A stretch of DNA of 64,000 nt from Bacteroidales bacterium. GTDB taxonomy: Bacteria > Bacteroidota > Bacteroidia > Bacteroidales > Muribaculaceae. The position numbers and the translations under genes were made by a program. Positions 19,019 through 28,048 of this stretch are shown here, in pieces. Position 1 is the stretch's first letter; each line of letters starts with the position of its first letter. The stretch lies in contig JAAVFQ010000030.1 in assembly GCA_014800685.1 (NCBI GenBank), positions 1 to 64,000 on the forward strand. Direction: 5' to 3'. The notes beneath the pieces are model-generated. The model had not been told where the DNA came from and did no database searches. It saw only the letters and a list, made by a program, of their open reading frames with translations.

Positions 19019-21166
19019 TTATTTGATGATACCATCGCGGCGCATAAGAGCGTCTGCAGAGGGCTTCTTGCCACGGAACTCTACGTAGAGTGTCATCGGG
19101 TCAACCGTGCCGCCGCTTTCAAGCATCTTGTGGAATTTGCCTGCGGTGACGGGATCGAAAATACCATTCTCCTTAAAGGCTTCGAAAGCATCTGCCTCAA
19201 GTTCTTCCGACCATTTGTAGCCATAATAGCCGGCTGCATATCCTCCGGAGAATACGTGAGAAAAGCTGGTGGAGAAATTAGTGCCGGGAAGATGACGGAA
19301 AATGTTGACAGGCTGAATAGACATTACCTCAAACGCCTCTACGGATGCATTGTCAGGCAGAGGTTCGGTAATAGTATGGTAAGCCATATCGACAACGCCG
19401 AATCCCAACTGACGCATGCAAGCGTATGCGGCGCCAAACTGTGAGGATTTGATGAATTTGTCTATAAGCTCCTGAGGCATTGTCTCTCCGGTCTTATAGT
19501 GGCGCGCAAAGCTGTCAAGGAATTCTTTCTGTGTGAGGTAATTCTCATTAAACTGAGAGAAAAGCTCTACGAAGTCATGATAGACATTTGTTCCGGAAAG
19601 TGCAGCGTATGTCGCCTGTGAGGATAGCCCGTGCAGTGAATGTCCAAACTCATGAAGGAATGTCTCCACTTCGTAGGGTGTGAGAAGAACAGCTTCATCA
19701 CCTACCGGCTTTGCAAAGTTACATACGATTGAGATCAGAGGCACTTCGCGCACTCCCTTGTCATCTTTGGTCTCCGTACGATATTCAGTCATCCATGCGC
19801 CGGGTGCTTTGCCAGGACGGTTGAAGAAGTCGGCATAGAGCACTCCTAGCACTTTGCCGTCTTTATCAAATACTTCGTAAGCGCGGACATCAGGATGATA
19901 TACCGGAATGTCTTTATTCTCTTTGAAGGTATATCCATAGAGCTTGGTTGCAAGCCCGAAGACTCCGTCAATCGTATTGTTCAGCTCAAAATAGGGCTTC
20001 ATGTCCTCGTCATTGAAGGAGTATTTCTCATTTTTGAGCTTATCGGCCCAGAAGGAGTAGTCCCATGCTTCAAGATTGAAGTTAGGATCATTAAGCTGAG
20101 TTCTTGCATAGTCTTGCACCTCGGCAAGCTCTTTCTCCATTGCAGGACGATAATTGTCTGCGAGGTTGTTGAGGAGCTGATATACGTTTTCAGGATTGGC
20201 AGCCATAGTGCCCTGAAGTGCATATTCGGCATAGTTTTTCTTTCCGAAAAGCTTTGCCAGTTCCAGACGGGCATTAGAGATTTCTTTCACGAGCCCTTCG
20301 TTGTCAAATTCACCCCCCTGGGCACGGGTGTTGTATTTGATATAAAGGTCTTTTCTGAGGTTGCTGTCTTTCTGATATTTGGCCCAGGGAGTATAGCTCG
20401 GCAGATTTATAGAGAACATATAGAGCGTGCCGTCATCCTCCTTGCCCTGCGCTTTGAGGGCTTCAGCTGCGTCGGCTCTTGCCGCTGCAATAGCACTCTC
20501 GGGCATTCCTTCGAGCTTGTCAATGGTAACCCAAACAGTACGCTCGGGATTCTTCATCTCGTTCGTTACGTTCTGAGCGAACTTCAGATTAAGATCAGAG
20601 AGCTTAAGGGTCAGTTCCTCATATTTTTTTCTATCCTCACCCTTAAGGTTTGCACCATTCTGAGCAAAATTGCGGTAGGTTTCTTCTATGAGTCTCAACT
20701 GCTCAGGGGTAAGATTTTTCTCCTTATCACGATTTTCGTAAACCTTACGGATACGGTCGAAGAGCTTCTCGTTGAGAATAATCTTAGTGCCCTGCTGAGA
20801 CATCACAGGAGTCAATTTTGCCATCAGATTCATCAATACGGTGTCTCCTGTGGCATGCTCTACGTTGCCCAGAGCAAGCGTTGCGTAATTTAGAAGCTTG
20901 CCGGAACGATCCAGAGCAGCAATAGTGTTCTGGAAGTTAGGTGCCTTCTTATTATTTACTATTGCTTCGATTTCTTTATCTTGCTGGCGTATACCCTCCA
21001 TTATTGCCTCTTCATAATCCGCCGGGACTATTTTATCGAAGGGCACGGCGGCATGAGGTGCCTTTGAGGGCATCATCAGAGGGTTGGTGCGTGCTCCTTC
21101 TGCCGGCTGTGCCAATGTGGTCATAAGCGTAATAGCAGTTAGTGAGCTGATAATTACTTTTTTCAT
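19019..21166 (-). CDS. dcp: M3-family metallopeptidase, peptidyl-dipeptidase Dcp-like
   Basis: Secreted zinc peptidase of 715 residues. A signal peptide (about 1-25, ending near QPAEGA) precedes an all-helical thimet-oligopeptidase fold. The zinc site is FLHEFGHSLHGL (HExxH), with the third ligand Glu downstream in the GTNVYHDFVELFSQFNENYL region. The C-terminal part has VFSGGYAAGYYGYKWSEELEADAFEAF, typical of Dcp/OpdA. Expected role: release of C-terminal dipeptides from oligopeptides in the periplasm. The M16 peptidase gene lies directly upstream in the same orientation, with a terminator-like hairpin in the 137-base gap, so the two may be transcribed separately. Confidence 0.93.
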   Translation of the reverse strand: MKKVIISSLTAITLMTTLAQPAEGARTNPLMMPSKAPHAAVPFDKIVPADYEEAIMEGIRQQDKEIEAIVNNKKAPNFQNTIAALDRSGKLLNYATLALGNVEHATGDTVLMNLMAKLTPVMSQQGTKIILNEKLFDRIRKVYENRDKEKNLTPEQLRLIEETYRNFAQNGANLKGEDRKKYEELTLKLSDLNLKFAQNVTNEMKNPERTVWVTIDKLEGMPESAIAAARADAAEALKAQGKEDDGTLYMFSINLPSYTPWAKYQKDSNLRKDLYIKYNTRAQGGEFDNEGLVKEISNARLELAKLFGKKNYAEYALQGTMAANPENVYQLLNNLADNYRPAMEKELAEVQDYARTQLNDPNFNLEAWDYSFWADKLKNEKYSFNDEDMKPYFELNNTIDGVFGLATKLYGYTFKENKDIPVYHPDVRAYEVFDKDGKVLGVLYADFFNRPGKAPGAWMTEYRTETKDDKGVREVPLISIVCNFAKPVGDEAVLLTPYEVETFLHEFGHSLHGLSSQATYAALSGTNVYHDFVELFSQFNENYLTQKEFLDSFARHYKTGETMPQELIDKFIKSSQFGAAYACMRQLGFGVVDMAYHTITEPLPDNASVEAFEVMSIQPVNIFRHLPGTNFSTSFSHVFSGGYAAGYYGYKWSEELEADAFEAFKENGIFDPVTAGKFHKMLESGGTVDPMTLYVEFRGKKPSADALMRRDGIIK

Positions 21167-21256
21167 GATATATTATTAAGTAAGTTCGTTATTATTAATC
21201 ATCGACATACGAATTCATAAAATATTCCGTATGCATGATCCCGATATTATTGCGAA

Positions 21257-21283
21257 AGGGGGCAACGCCTGAGCGTACCCCCT
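21257..21283 (-). terminator. Terminator-like hairpin between the M16 and M3 peptidase genes
   Basis: AGGGGG and CCCCCT arms enclose a 15-base loop that itself contains GCCTGAGC. On the minus strand TTTCGCAATAAT follows, so the tail is weak. Confidence 0.5.
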
Positions 21284-21303
21284 CTGCTATAATAATTGTA
21301 AGA

Positions 21304-24114
21304 TTATTTATCTACACCTACCATGACAACCTGAATACGGTTCTGACCGTTATAAAGGTTCTTCATGAAGTTGTTAAACTCTGTGAGAGTAAGATTCTCG
21401 ATAGCCTGGCGATGACCGGTGAGAACGTTCCAGCCACGGCAGATGCTAAGAATATTATTATCCCAGTAGATATTAGTGCGAGACTGGATTTCATACTGCT
21501 TGAGGGCAGCCTCACGCACTTTATTGAAGTCTTCTGCATTAGCGCCATTCTGAAGGAGCTCAAGAAGCTCTTTATAAGCACGAGCCTGAAGAGATTCCTG
21601 CTGTTCACGGTTGGTCTGGAATGCATAAATAAGATTCCAGGTACCGTAATTAGGATTCATCTGGCCTACTACATCAGCTCCATACGTGCCACCCTCCTCT
21701 TCGCGGAGTGTTGTGGTGTAAATGTTGCTGAGCACGTCGCCTACGAGTTCGAGTTTCACGATGTTGTCAATGTTATACTCCAGATTGTTGCCGCTGAAAA
21801 TATTGAATACGGTGGTTCCGGGAGTCTCCATCGGCTGTTCCCATTCAGTTTTAACCTGTCCATCTACCTGGTTAAGGTTTGTAATGGTATTGACTTTATC
21901 TGCTTTCTTGCCGGGAAGTGAAGCCACATACTGCTCAAGCAGCGGTTTGAGGGTATTGATGTCAACGTTACCGGTGAATATGAAAGTGAAGTTAGCTGCA
22001 TTGGCAGTAGCCTTCTTGATCATGTTAATCATTTCAGGATAAGAAATCTCATCAAGAGTGGCAAGAGTGATGTTGTTCATCATAGGATTGTTGCCATACT
22101 GAGTCTGGACTCTCTTGTCCTGGAAAATCTTTGCGGGATTCTTGTCCTGATTTGCGATCATGGGACGAGCAGCATCGATGCGTGCTTTGAAAGTCTCTTC
22201 TGCGGGACGCACATCAGTGAAAGAGAGATAAAGAAGCTCCATCAGAGTGGGAAGATCCTTGATGGTAGATGCTCCATTGAAAGAGTTGGTGAAGTTATTT
22301 ATCTGGAATGTGAGTCCTACCTTCTTACCGGAAAGATAGCGCTGAAGCTTCACTGCGTCGAAATTGCCGAGTGTAGCATAGTTATAAGCGTCTTCGATAA
22401 GCTGGATATTGGCAGCCTGACTAACGGGGTAAGAACGCTTACCACCCTCTTCGAAGGCTGTGAGAATAATCTGGTCAGAAGCAAAATCAGTGGGTTTAAC
22501 AATCACTTTTGCACCATTTGAAAGCACGAATTCGGTAGTGCCTAAGTCATTATTTACTGAAGTTGATTTGATTTTACCTTTCTTGGGGAGTTTTGCTACG
22601 AGAGGCTCGTTGTTAGACTCCTCTTCCATTGCGGTGTATGGAGCGTTGATGGTCTCTTCCACAGAGGTGACCATAACCTCCTGTGCAGGAAGCACTGAAG
22701 TGTCAGTTTTTGGCTGGCTCACTACGATCACCTGATTCTCGGGAGTGAGAAGCTGTGAAGCAAGTTCATTATATGCTTGAACGGGGATCATGGGAAGAAC
22801 GTTCTTCAGCATGTCATATTCAGCCTCGATGCCGGGAGCGGGCTCATTGTCGATAAAGTGGTCAATGAGTTCGTTTGCGCGCGCTTCGTTGCTTGTTTTG
22901 TCGCGTTCGTTATAAAGTCTTTCGACAGCAGAAAGATACTGGTCGCGAGCACGAGAAAGTTCACCTTCGGTAAATCCTGTCTTGCAAGCGCGAGCCACGA
23001 TTGCGAGACCTTCCTTAGTAGCCTCTTTGATATCATCCTTAGCTACGACAACGACATTGAAGGAGCCTTTGGTCTTAGCTACATAGAAGTCGCTGAAATA
23101 AGCTGCGGCCTGAGCATACTTGCATGAAGGATCCATGCCGTACTCTGACAGACGGGTAGAAATCATCTGTGCCACGAGTCTTTGAAGCACTATTTCCTGA
23201 AGGTAGGCCTCTACTGTATTTCTAAGCTCGAAGGGAATCTTATCATACTTAAAGGAAATCATGCACTGAGCCATCTGAAGCTCAGGATCCTCAAAAGTGG
23301 CATAGATGGGCTCCTTATTGTCGCTGACGGACTGATAAGTACGGGGAGCAGCATCAGCTGGCATCGGGATGTCAGAGAAAAGTGCTATTACTTTTTTCTC
23401 CATCTCATCGGCATCGAAGTCGCCTACGATGACGATACCCTGCTGATCCGGACGATACCATTTTTTATAGTATGCACGAAGCACTTCGGGCTTGAAGTTC
23501 ATAACTACTTCCATCTTACCTATAGGCATCTGCTGATACTGATACTCGCTATAGATCTGAGGGAGAATAGCAGTAAACATACGGTTCTGAGCGTCGCTGC
23601 GTGTGCGCCATTCCTCTTGGATCACACCGCGTTCGGCATCAATCTCAGATTCTTCCAGGAGGATAGAACCGCTCCAGTCATGAAGCGCGAGAAGCACAGA
23701 GTCCATAAGGGCCTTGTCGGTAGTGGGGACATTGTCGATGTTATACACAGTCTGGTCAAAGGCCGTGTAGGCATTGATGTCCTGACCGAAACGAATACCC
23801 TTGTTCTGAAGGTAGTTAAGAAGATTCTTTCCGGGGAAATTTGTTGTGCCATTGAAGGCCATGTGCTCAAGGAAATGAGCCAGACCGAGCTGTTCGGGCG
23901 TTTCAAGCGTCGAACCTACTTTTTGGGCGATGTAGAAATTTGCGCGCTCCTTGGGCTCTGAATTGTGCAGGATATAGTAGGTAAGTCCGTTCGGAAGTTT
24001 ACCATACTTCACCTGACTGTTGAGCGGAAGAGGCGTACCCTGTGGTGCTTGCTGAGCACTCATGCCGACCAACGCAAAAAGCATACAGGCCAGCGTAAGG
24101 ATTCTCTTTACCAT
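21304..24114 (-). CDS. M16-family zinc metallopeptidase (pitrilysin type)
   Basis: Secreted protease of 936 residues with a signal peptide (about 1-20, ending AMSAQ-like). The active N-terminal half has the inverted zinc motif HFLEHMAFNG (HxxEH) near residue 80. The downstream zinc Glu lies in the ESEIDAERGVIQEEWR segment. The substrate-positioning Arg/Tyr segment of the inactive C-terminal M16 domain appears as REEEGGTYGADVVGQMNP near residue 800. Such two-domain pitrilysins degrade peptides in the periplasm. A promoter lies about 140 bases upstream of the start, leaving a long leader. Confidence 0.94.
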   Translation of the reverse strand: MVKRILTLACMLFALVGMSAQQAPQGTPLPLNSQVKYGKLPNGLTYYILHNSEPKERANFYIAQKVGSTLETPEQLGLAHFLEHMAFNGTTNFPGKNLLNYLQNKGIRFGQDINAYTAFDQTVYNIDNVPTTDKALMDSVLLALHDWSGSILLEESEIDAERGVIQEEWRTRSDAQNRMFTAILPQIYSEYQYQQMPIGKMEVVMNFKPEVLRAYYKKWYRPDQQGIVIVGDFDADEMEKKVIALFSDIPMPADAAPRTYQSVSDNKEPIYATFEDPELQMAQCMISFKYDKIPFELRNTVEAYLQEIVLQRLVAQMISTRLSEYGMDPSCKYAQAAAYFSDFYVAKTKGSFNVVVVAKDDIKEATKEGLAIVARACKTGFTEGELSRARDQYLSAVERLYNERDKTSNEARANELIDHFIDNEPAPGIEAEYDMLKNVLPMIPVQAYNELASQLLTPENQVIVVSQPKTDTSVLPAQEVMVTSVEETINAPYTAMEEESNNEPLVAKLPKKGKIKSTSVNNDLGTTEFVLSNGAKVIVKPTDFASDQIILTAFEEGGKRSYPVSQAANIQLIEDAYNYATLGNFDAVKLQRYLSGKKVGLTFQINNFTNSFNGASTIKDLPTLMELLYLSFTDVRPAEETFKARIDAARPMIANQDKNPAKIFQDKRVQTQYGNNPMMNNITLATLDEISYPEMINMIKKATANAANFTFIFTGNVDINTLKPLLEQYVASLPGKKADKVNTITNLNQVDGQVKTEWEQPMETPGTTVFNIFSGNNLEYNIDNIVKLELVGDVLSNIYTTTLREEEGGTYGADVVGQMNPNYGTWNLIYAFQTNREQQESLQARAYKELLELLQNGANAEDFNKVREAALKQYEIQSRTNIYWDNNILSICRGWNVLTGHRQAIENLTLTEFNNFMKNLYNGQNRIQVVMVGVDK

Positions 24115-24250
24115 ATCAGTAACTTTATAATTGTTAATGTTTTTTCATTTTGCACAGCCCATTTTGAAATGAACTGATGTGGGTATTAGATTTTGTGTGG
24201 CTTTGTCCGGGTTATTAATTAGAACTTCTCCACCTCTTACTAACATGGTG

Positions 24251-24282
24251 CAAAGTTACTAAAAAGAATCCAACAATGCAAG
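24251..24282 (-). promoter_or_regulatory. Bacteroidota-type promoter of the M16 peptidase gene
   Basis: On the minus strand, CTTG (24279-24282, one mismatch to TTTG), 20 bases, TAACTTTG (24251-24258). A leader of about 130 bases follows before the ATG at 24114. Confidence 0.7.
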
Positions 24283-24375
24283 CATTTATTGTTATTCAAT
24301 AAATATTTATGATTTTTTAACTTATCTTTCCCGATTCTCACCATTGAAGATGAGAGATTTTCGTGTGCAGTCTGA

Positions 24376-24900
24376 CTATACTATACCATTCATCATGGCA
24401 TAAACCGTGAGTCCGGATACTGAGCGAATGCCAAGCTTTGTGGAGATATTCTTTCTGTGAGTGGTCACCGTATTAACAGAAATAAATAGAGCGTCAGCTA
24501 TCTCCTTGAATGTTTTTCCTCGAGCTATTTCCCTTAGCACTTCTATCTCCCTTGCTGACAAGACATCACACTCTCCTACCCCCTCTTCTTCATTGCTGAA
24601 GAATCCTTCAAGCACCCTACGTATATTATCTGCATTCATGGTTAATGAGAGCGTGAGGGGCAGTTCCTCTGTCTGCGGATAGTCGGACTGTTCGGTAACG
24701 ATTAGCACACGGGATTTTCTGGGGAGAAAAAAAGAAATATTACTGCTATAATGCATTGAGCTGACCACATAAAAGTCATATTCATCCTTTTGGGGATGTG
24801 CTTTCTCATCTGAAATGGTGACTTCCGAATACTCTGATAGAAAAGTTTCAAGTCCTCTGGCCACTATTAACGATGGATAAAGGATTAGCAGTTTTGACAT
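24376..24900 (-). CDS. LuxR/NarL-type regulator with degenerate receiver domain
   Basis: The 174 residues end in a clear GerE/LuxR helix-turn-helix (about 113-174): LSAREIEVLREIARGKTFKEIADALFISVNTVTTHRKNISTKLGI. The first 105 residues have receiver-like secondary structure (KLLILYPSLIVARGLETFLSEY), but the strand that should carry the phosphorylated Asp reads DFYVVSSMHYSS and has no Asp at its end, so classical phosphorylation seems impossible. No histidine kinase gene is nearby. The gene follows the hemerythrin-like gene in the same orientation, separated exactly by a TA-flanked inverted-repeat element that ends one base before its ATG. An oxygen- or NO-related role is suggested only by that neighbour. 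Confidence 0.85.
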   Translation of the reverse strand: MSKLLILYPSLIVARGLETFLSEYSEVTISDEKAHPQKDEYDFYVVSSMHYSSNISFFLPRKSRVLIVTEQSDYPQTEELPLTLSLTMNADNIRRVLEGFFSNEEEGVGECDVLSAREIEVLREIARGKTFKEIADALFISVNTVTTHRKNISTKLGIRSVSGLTVYAMMNGIV

Positions 24901-24901
24901 A

Positions 24902-25082
24902 AGTAAGTTCTAAAAATTAAAGGATAGCTGTGAGATGAATACTCTTGATTATTAAGCTTGTCGTACGGGGCGAATTTCACGTTGTCATTGAGTCAGATAT
25001 AATGATATCATCTTTCCATTCGCCATGAAATTATCTCCAAAATAACTTCCTTTTATATCTACATTAATTTTTCTCACTCACT
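24902..25082 (+). mobile_element. TA-flanked miniature inverted-repeat element, full copy B, between hemerythrin and LuxR genes
   Basis: 181 bp, left end AGTAAGTTCTAAAAATTAA, right end TTAATTTTTCTCACTCACT, flanked by TA at 24900-24901 and 25083-25084. The inner hairpin GATAT-AATG-ATATC lies at 24996-25009. It aligns along its length with copies A and D. On the minus strand the TA plus the first base of the element form the TAA stop of the hemerythrin gene, and the other TA gives the A of the LuxR start codon. There is no open reading frame inside. Confidence 0.85.
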
Positions 25083-25720
25083 TATGAGAAAAGGAGTCTT
25101 AGCTCGTTATTGCGGGCTATATCTTTTGACAATGTCACTATCGCTGTCACGACTCCTCGGCAAAGATTATGGTCATACTTACCTTTAAGATGTACGATAA
25201 AGAAATTTGCCAGATCTGCAAATTTATCGGCTATCTGCATGTCCATCTCCTGACGGTCGCAGGGATACCTCTCTTCATTTTCGCCGGCTTCAAGCAGGGC
25301 GGGAAAAAAGACATCCTCATCATGTCGGATTCTGCGCTGTAATTGCTCCTGCGCTTCATGAAAAAACTGCTTTAGCAGGTCGAGGTTATCTCGCTTCTCT
25401 GAATGATTGACCAGCGACTTGAGGTGTCTCTCTATGTTTGGAAGCATGGCAGTCGCATAATAGGAATTCGTCTTGCGAAGATAGTCCACTATCAGCGACG
25501 GCGCAAATTCTTTAAGATTGGATGTGGTGCTGTCCGAGTGGCCGAGGCTGACATTAATTATAGCTACTACAAACTCCGGGTCAGCCCCATTCCTGCGGCA
25601 TAAGGTCTCTATACTTTTATCTCCTACACCAAGCGTTATCCCGAACCGATTAACGACTGTAATCAGTTCGGGATTTTCAAAAAGTAGTGTGCTGAGTCTT
25701 GAATGAATATTTACACTCAT
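25082..25720 (-). CDS. Hemerythrin HHE-domain protein, RIC/ScdA-like with atypical N-domain
   Basis: The 212 residues resemble the iron-sulfur repair (RIC, YtfE/ScdA) family. The N-terminal segment TLLFENPELITVVNRFGITLGVGDKSIETLC (about 11-41) aligns with the ScdA_N/DUF542 domain, but the usual Cys-Cys-Gly motif after the FGI segment is replaced by LGVGDK and only one later Cys remains. The rest (about 80-205) is a four-helix HHE domain with candidate di-iron ligands H99, H106, H121, H133, E135, H177 and H184. Such domains bind iron and react with oxygen or nitric oxide. The start overlaps the stop of the formyl-THF ligase gene by four bases. Its TAA stop is formed at the junction with the inserted element. 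Confidence 0.8.
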   Translation of the reverse strand: MSVNIHSRLSTLLFENPELITVVNRFGITLGVGDKSIETLCRRNGADPEFVVAIINVSLGHSDSTTSNLKEFAPSLIVDYLRKTNSYYATAMLPNIERHLKSLVNHSEKRDNLDLLKQFFHEAQEQLQRRIRHDEDVFFPALLEAGENEERYPCDRQEMDMQIADKFADLANFFIVHLKGKYDHNLCRGVVTAIVTLSKDIARNNELRLLFS

Positions 25721-26280
25721 CTTTTCACTTTTATCACAGTGCGCTGCGTGATGACGTAGTCTACGGGCACATCATGCTCTTCAGCCGGCAGTCCATCTAC
25801 GAGCTGAAAGTCATAACCCACGCCTATCTTTGTAGCTTTAGTAGTGGCAAGAAGTCTGTCATAAAAGCCTTTGCCACGCCCCAGACGATTGCCGTTTCTA
25901 TCGTAAGCCACAGCCGGCACCACTATAAGTTCTATCTCTTCGGGATTTATAAGATCGTCACCCTGAGGCTCCTCTATGTGAAAAGCTCCAAGTTCAAGGC
26001 GAGAACGATCGTATGGCAGTATGTCAAGGTTTACTCCGTTCACCCTCGGAAGAAAAAACTTCTTCATCTTACTCCACTTTTCGAGGAATGCGATGGTAGA
26101 GAGTTCATCAGGAAGAGAATGATACATAAGTATTTTATCCGCAAGCATAAATGCTGCGTTTTTTTCAAGCTGATTGAACACCTCTTCCGCTGCGGAGAGT
26201 TTCTCTGCCTCTGAGAGCATTAGGCGAAGCTGCTTTATCTTGCGACGCAACTCTCGCTTTTCCATTATCTTTTCTTGCAT
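25717..26280 (-). CDS. 5-formyltetrahydrofolate cyclo-ligase
   Basis: ATP-dependent conversion of 5-formyl-THF to 5,10-methenyl-THF in folate one-carbon metabolism (187 residues). The N-terminus has basic RRKIKQLRLMLS helices. The substrate and ATP site is formed by FLPRVNG and LELGAFHIEEPQGD, followed by ELIVVPAVAYDRNGNRLGRGKGFYDRLL, whose GRGKGFYDR is the family signature. An internal ATG at 26265 (MEKRELRRK) could be the true start. It lies between the S41 protease gene (about 90 bases upstream) and the hemerythrin gene (4-base overlap). Confidence 0.93.
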   Translation of the reverse strand: MQEKIMEKRELRRKIKQLRLMLSEAEKLSAAEEVFNQLEKNAAFMLADKILMYHSLPDELSTIAFLEKWSKMKKFFLPRVNGVNLDILPYDRSRLELGAFHIEEPQGDDLINPEEIELIVVPAVAYDRNGNRLGRGKGFYDRLLATTKATKIGVGYDFQLVDGLPAEEHDVPVDYVITQRTVIKVKR

Positions 26281-26370
26281 AAGTAGTTTCTTATTTCGGT
26301 CTACATTTTTTGAAACTCCGCTCTTTTGAGGCGAAAGTTTCTTCAGCCTAAGCGGCCTACTATAAAACGC

Positions 26371-27993
26371 TTACTTTGTGATATTAGTTGGCGAATTACC
26401 CTTCTTTAACTCTTCCAAAGCTCTTTTCACTACCGGGTCGGCCCGGTTGAGATACTCATAGCAGGCATCATATCCCAGAGCATCTCTTACTATCATGGCT
26501 TTTATCTGACGAAGAAGCTGATCGTATGCGAGATTGATATAATACCATCTTGCCTTCTCGCCATTCTTTACAGCATAGTTCATAAATGTCTCGATCAGCA
26601 CATCATCTGACGGCATGATACGTTCAAGCTGTTCAAGCGTCTTGGCCACCTTGAAGAGATCACGATATCTGTCTGTGATTTCAAAGGCGAATTTCTGCAC
26701 CAGACCGGAATTTACCAAATTTATATAGTAAGAGGAGAATCCGGTGGTATCTTCCGGCACGAAAATATCAGGCATGATTCCGCCTCCACCATAGACCTTT
26801 CTGCCATTACCGGTAAAGAAGAGTTTCGATTTATCAAGGCGAATGCTGTCGGCATTATAAAACTCTCCATGATTGTATCTGTCTATAATGTCAAGCTGAT
26901 ACTTACCATCCAGTCCCCGCTTATATTCTTTCTGAATAGAGCGTCCGGAGGGAGTAAAATACCTCGCCACAGTAAGACGGACTGCCGAGCCGTCTCTCAA
27001 ATCCATCTGATTCTGCACGAGACCCTTACCGAATGAGCGGCGACCTATGACAAGACCGCGGTCATTATCTTGGATAGCGCCAGCAAAAATTTCAGATGCC
27101 GATGCGGAATATTCATTGGTAAGCACCACTATCTCTGAATCCTGGAATGATCCGCGGCCATCGCTTATGCCCATGGTCTCATTGTCAGGAGTCCGGGATT
27201 TGGTATATACTATCATTTTACCTGCCGGCAGAAACTCGTTGGCCATATACATGGCCTGATCCATGTATCCGCCCGAATTATCTCTAAGATCAATTACAAA
27301 TTTACGGGCACCCTGAGCGCGAAGTTTGCCCAGTGCGTTAAGAAACTCTTCATAAGTGGTACGAGCAAACTTAGAAACCTTAATGAAACCTACTCCATCG
27401 GCAATCATATAGACACAGTCTACGCTATTGACGGGAATATCGCCACGTATCACGTCAAATGTCAGGAGTTTGTCGCCGGAACCTCTTTTAATGGTCAACA
27501 CCACTTTCGTGTCTTTCTCACCTCGAAGGTTCTTGAAGACGTCTTCATTGCTGATTTTTGAGCCGGTCAACTTCTTGTGACCGGCCTTCAGGATTCTGTC
27601 TCCTGCCTGTATCCCGACCTTCTCTGCCGGGCCGCCGGGGACTACCTCTATTACCGTTACCGTGTCTTTAATTATCTGAAACGTAACCCCGACGCCGCTG
27701 AAACTACCTGCCAGATCCTCATTGGCAGCTGTCAGTTCTGAAGCCGGTATGTAGGCTGAATGAGGGTCAAGCGATGCCAGAAGGTCAGGAAGCGCCGCTT
27801 CTAACAGACTATCCACATCTACTTCATCCACATACGTCGCGTCAATAAGACCAAGCAGCTCGCGGAGCTTTTGTTCTCCGGGGCTCAATCTCTCGCGCGA
27901 AAGAAAACTGCCTATGCAGACTCCGGCTATGATGCTCACTGCGATCACCACCGGAAGGAGTATCAGGCTTATATTTCTATCTTTGTTCATCAT
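26371..27993 (-). CDS. S41-family C-terminal processing protease (CtpA-like)
   Basis: A membrane-anchored periplasmic serine protease of 540 residues. An N-terminal hydrophobic anchor (about 8-30) is followed by a PDZ domain (about 95-175, GVGVTFQIIKDTVTVIEVVPGGPAEKVGIQAGDRIL). The S41 catalytic domain holds the nucleophile Ser in TNEYSASASEIFAGAIQDNDRG and the general-base Lys in RRSFGKGLVQNQ. LRDNSGGYMDQAMYMANEF precedes them. A helical C-terminal extension (about 430-540) has no recognised motif. Role: cleavage of envelope proteins at their C-termini. It starts 55 bases after the dCMP deaminase gene. Confidence 0.93.
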   Translation of the reverse strand: MMNKDRNISLILLPVVIAVSIIAGVCIGSFLSRERLSPGEQKLRELLGLIDATYVDEVDVDSLLEAALPDLLASLDPHSAYIPASELTAANEDLAGSFSGVGVTFQIIKDTVTVIEVVPGGPAEKVGIQAGDRILKAGHKKLTGSKISNEDVFKNLRGEKDTKVVLTIKRGSGDKLLTFDVIRGDIPVNSVDCVYMIADGVGFIKVSKFARTTYEEFLNALGKLRAQGARKFVIDLRDNSGGYMDQAMYMANEFLPAGKMIVYTKSRTPDNETMGISDGRGSFQDSEIVVLTNEYSASASEIFAGAIQDNDRGLVIGRRSFGKGLVQNQMDLRDGSAVRLTVARYFTPSGRSIQKEYKRGLDGKYQLDIIDRYNHGEFYNADSIRLDKSKLFFTGNGRKVYGGGGIMPDIFVPEDTTGFSSYYINLVNSGLVQKFAFEITDRYRDLFKVAKTLEQLERIMPSDDVLIETFMNYAVKNGEKARWYYINLAYDQLLRQIKAMIVRDALGYDACYEYLNRADPVVKRALEELKKGNSPTNITK

Positions 27994-28048
27994 TAGCTTG
28001 CCACTTCATCTGCAGCATGTTTCCGGGAATGCTGTAAATGGAACTTGC

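Noticed and set aside
19895-20893. 332-codon plus-strand frame opposite the M3 peptidase
   Set aside because: Fully antisense to a gene with intact HExxH and signal peptide; hydrophobic composition without motifs, typical of a mirror frame.
23182-23961. 259-codon plus-strand frame opposite the M16 peptidase
   Set aside because: Antisense shadow, no motif.
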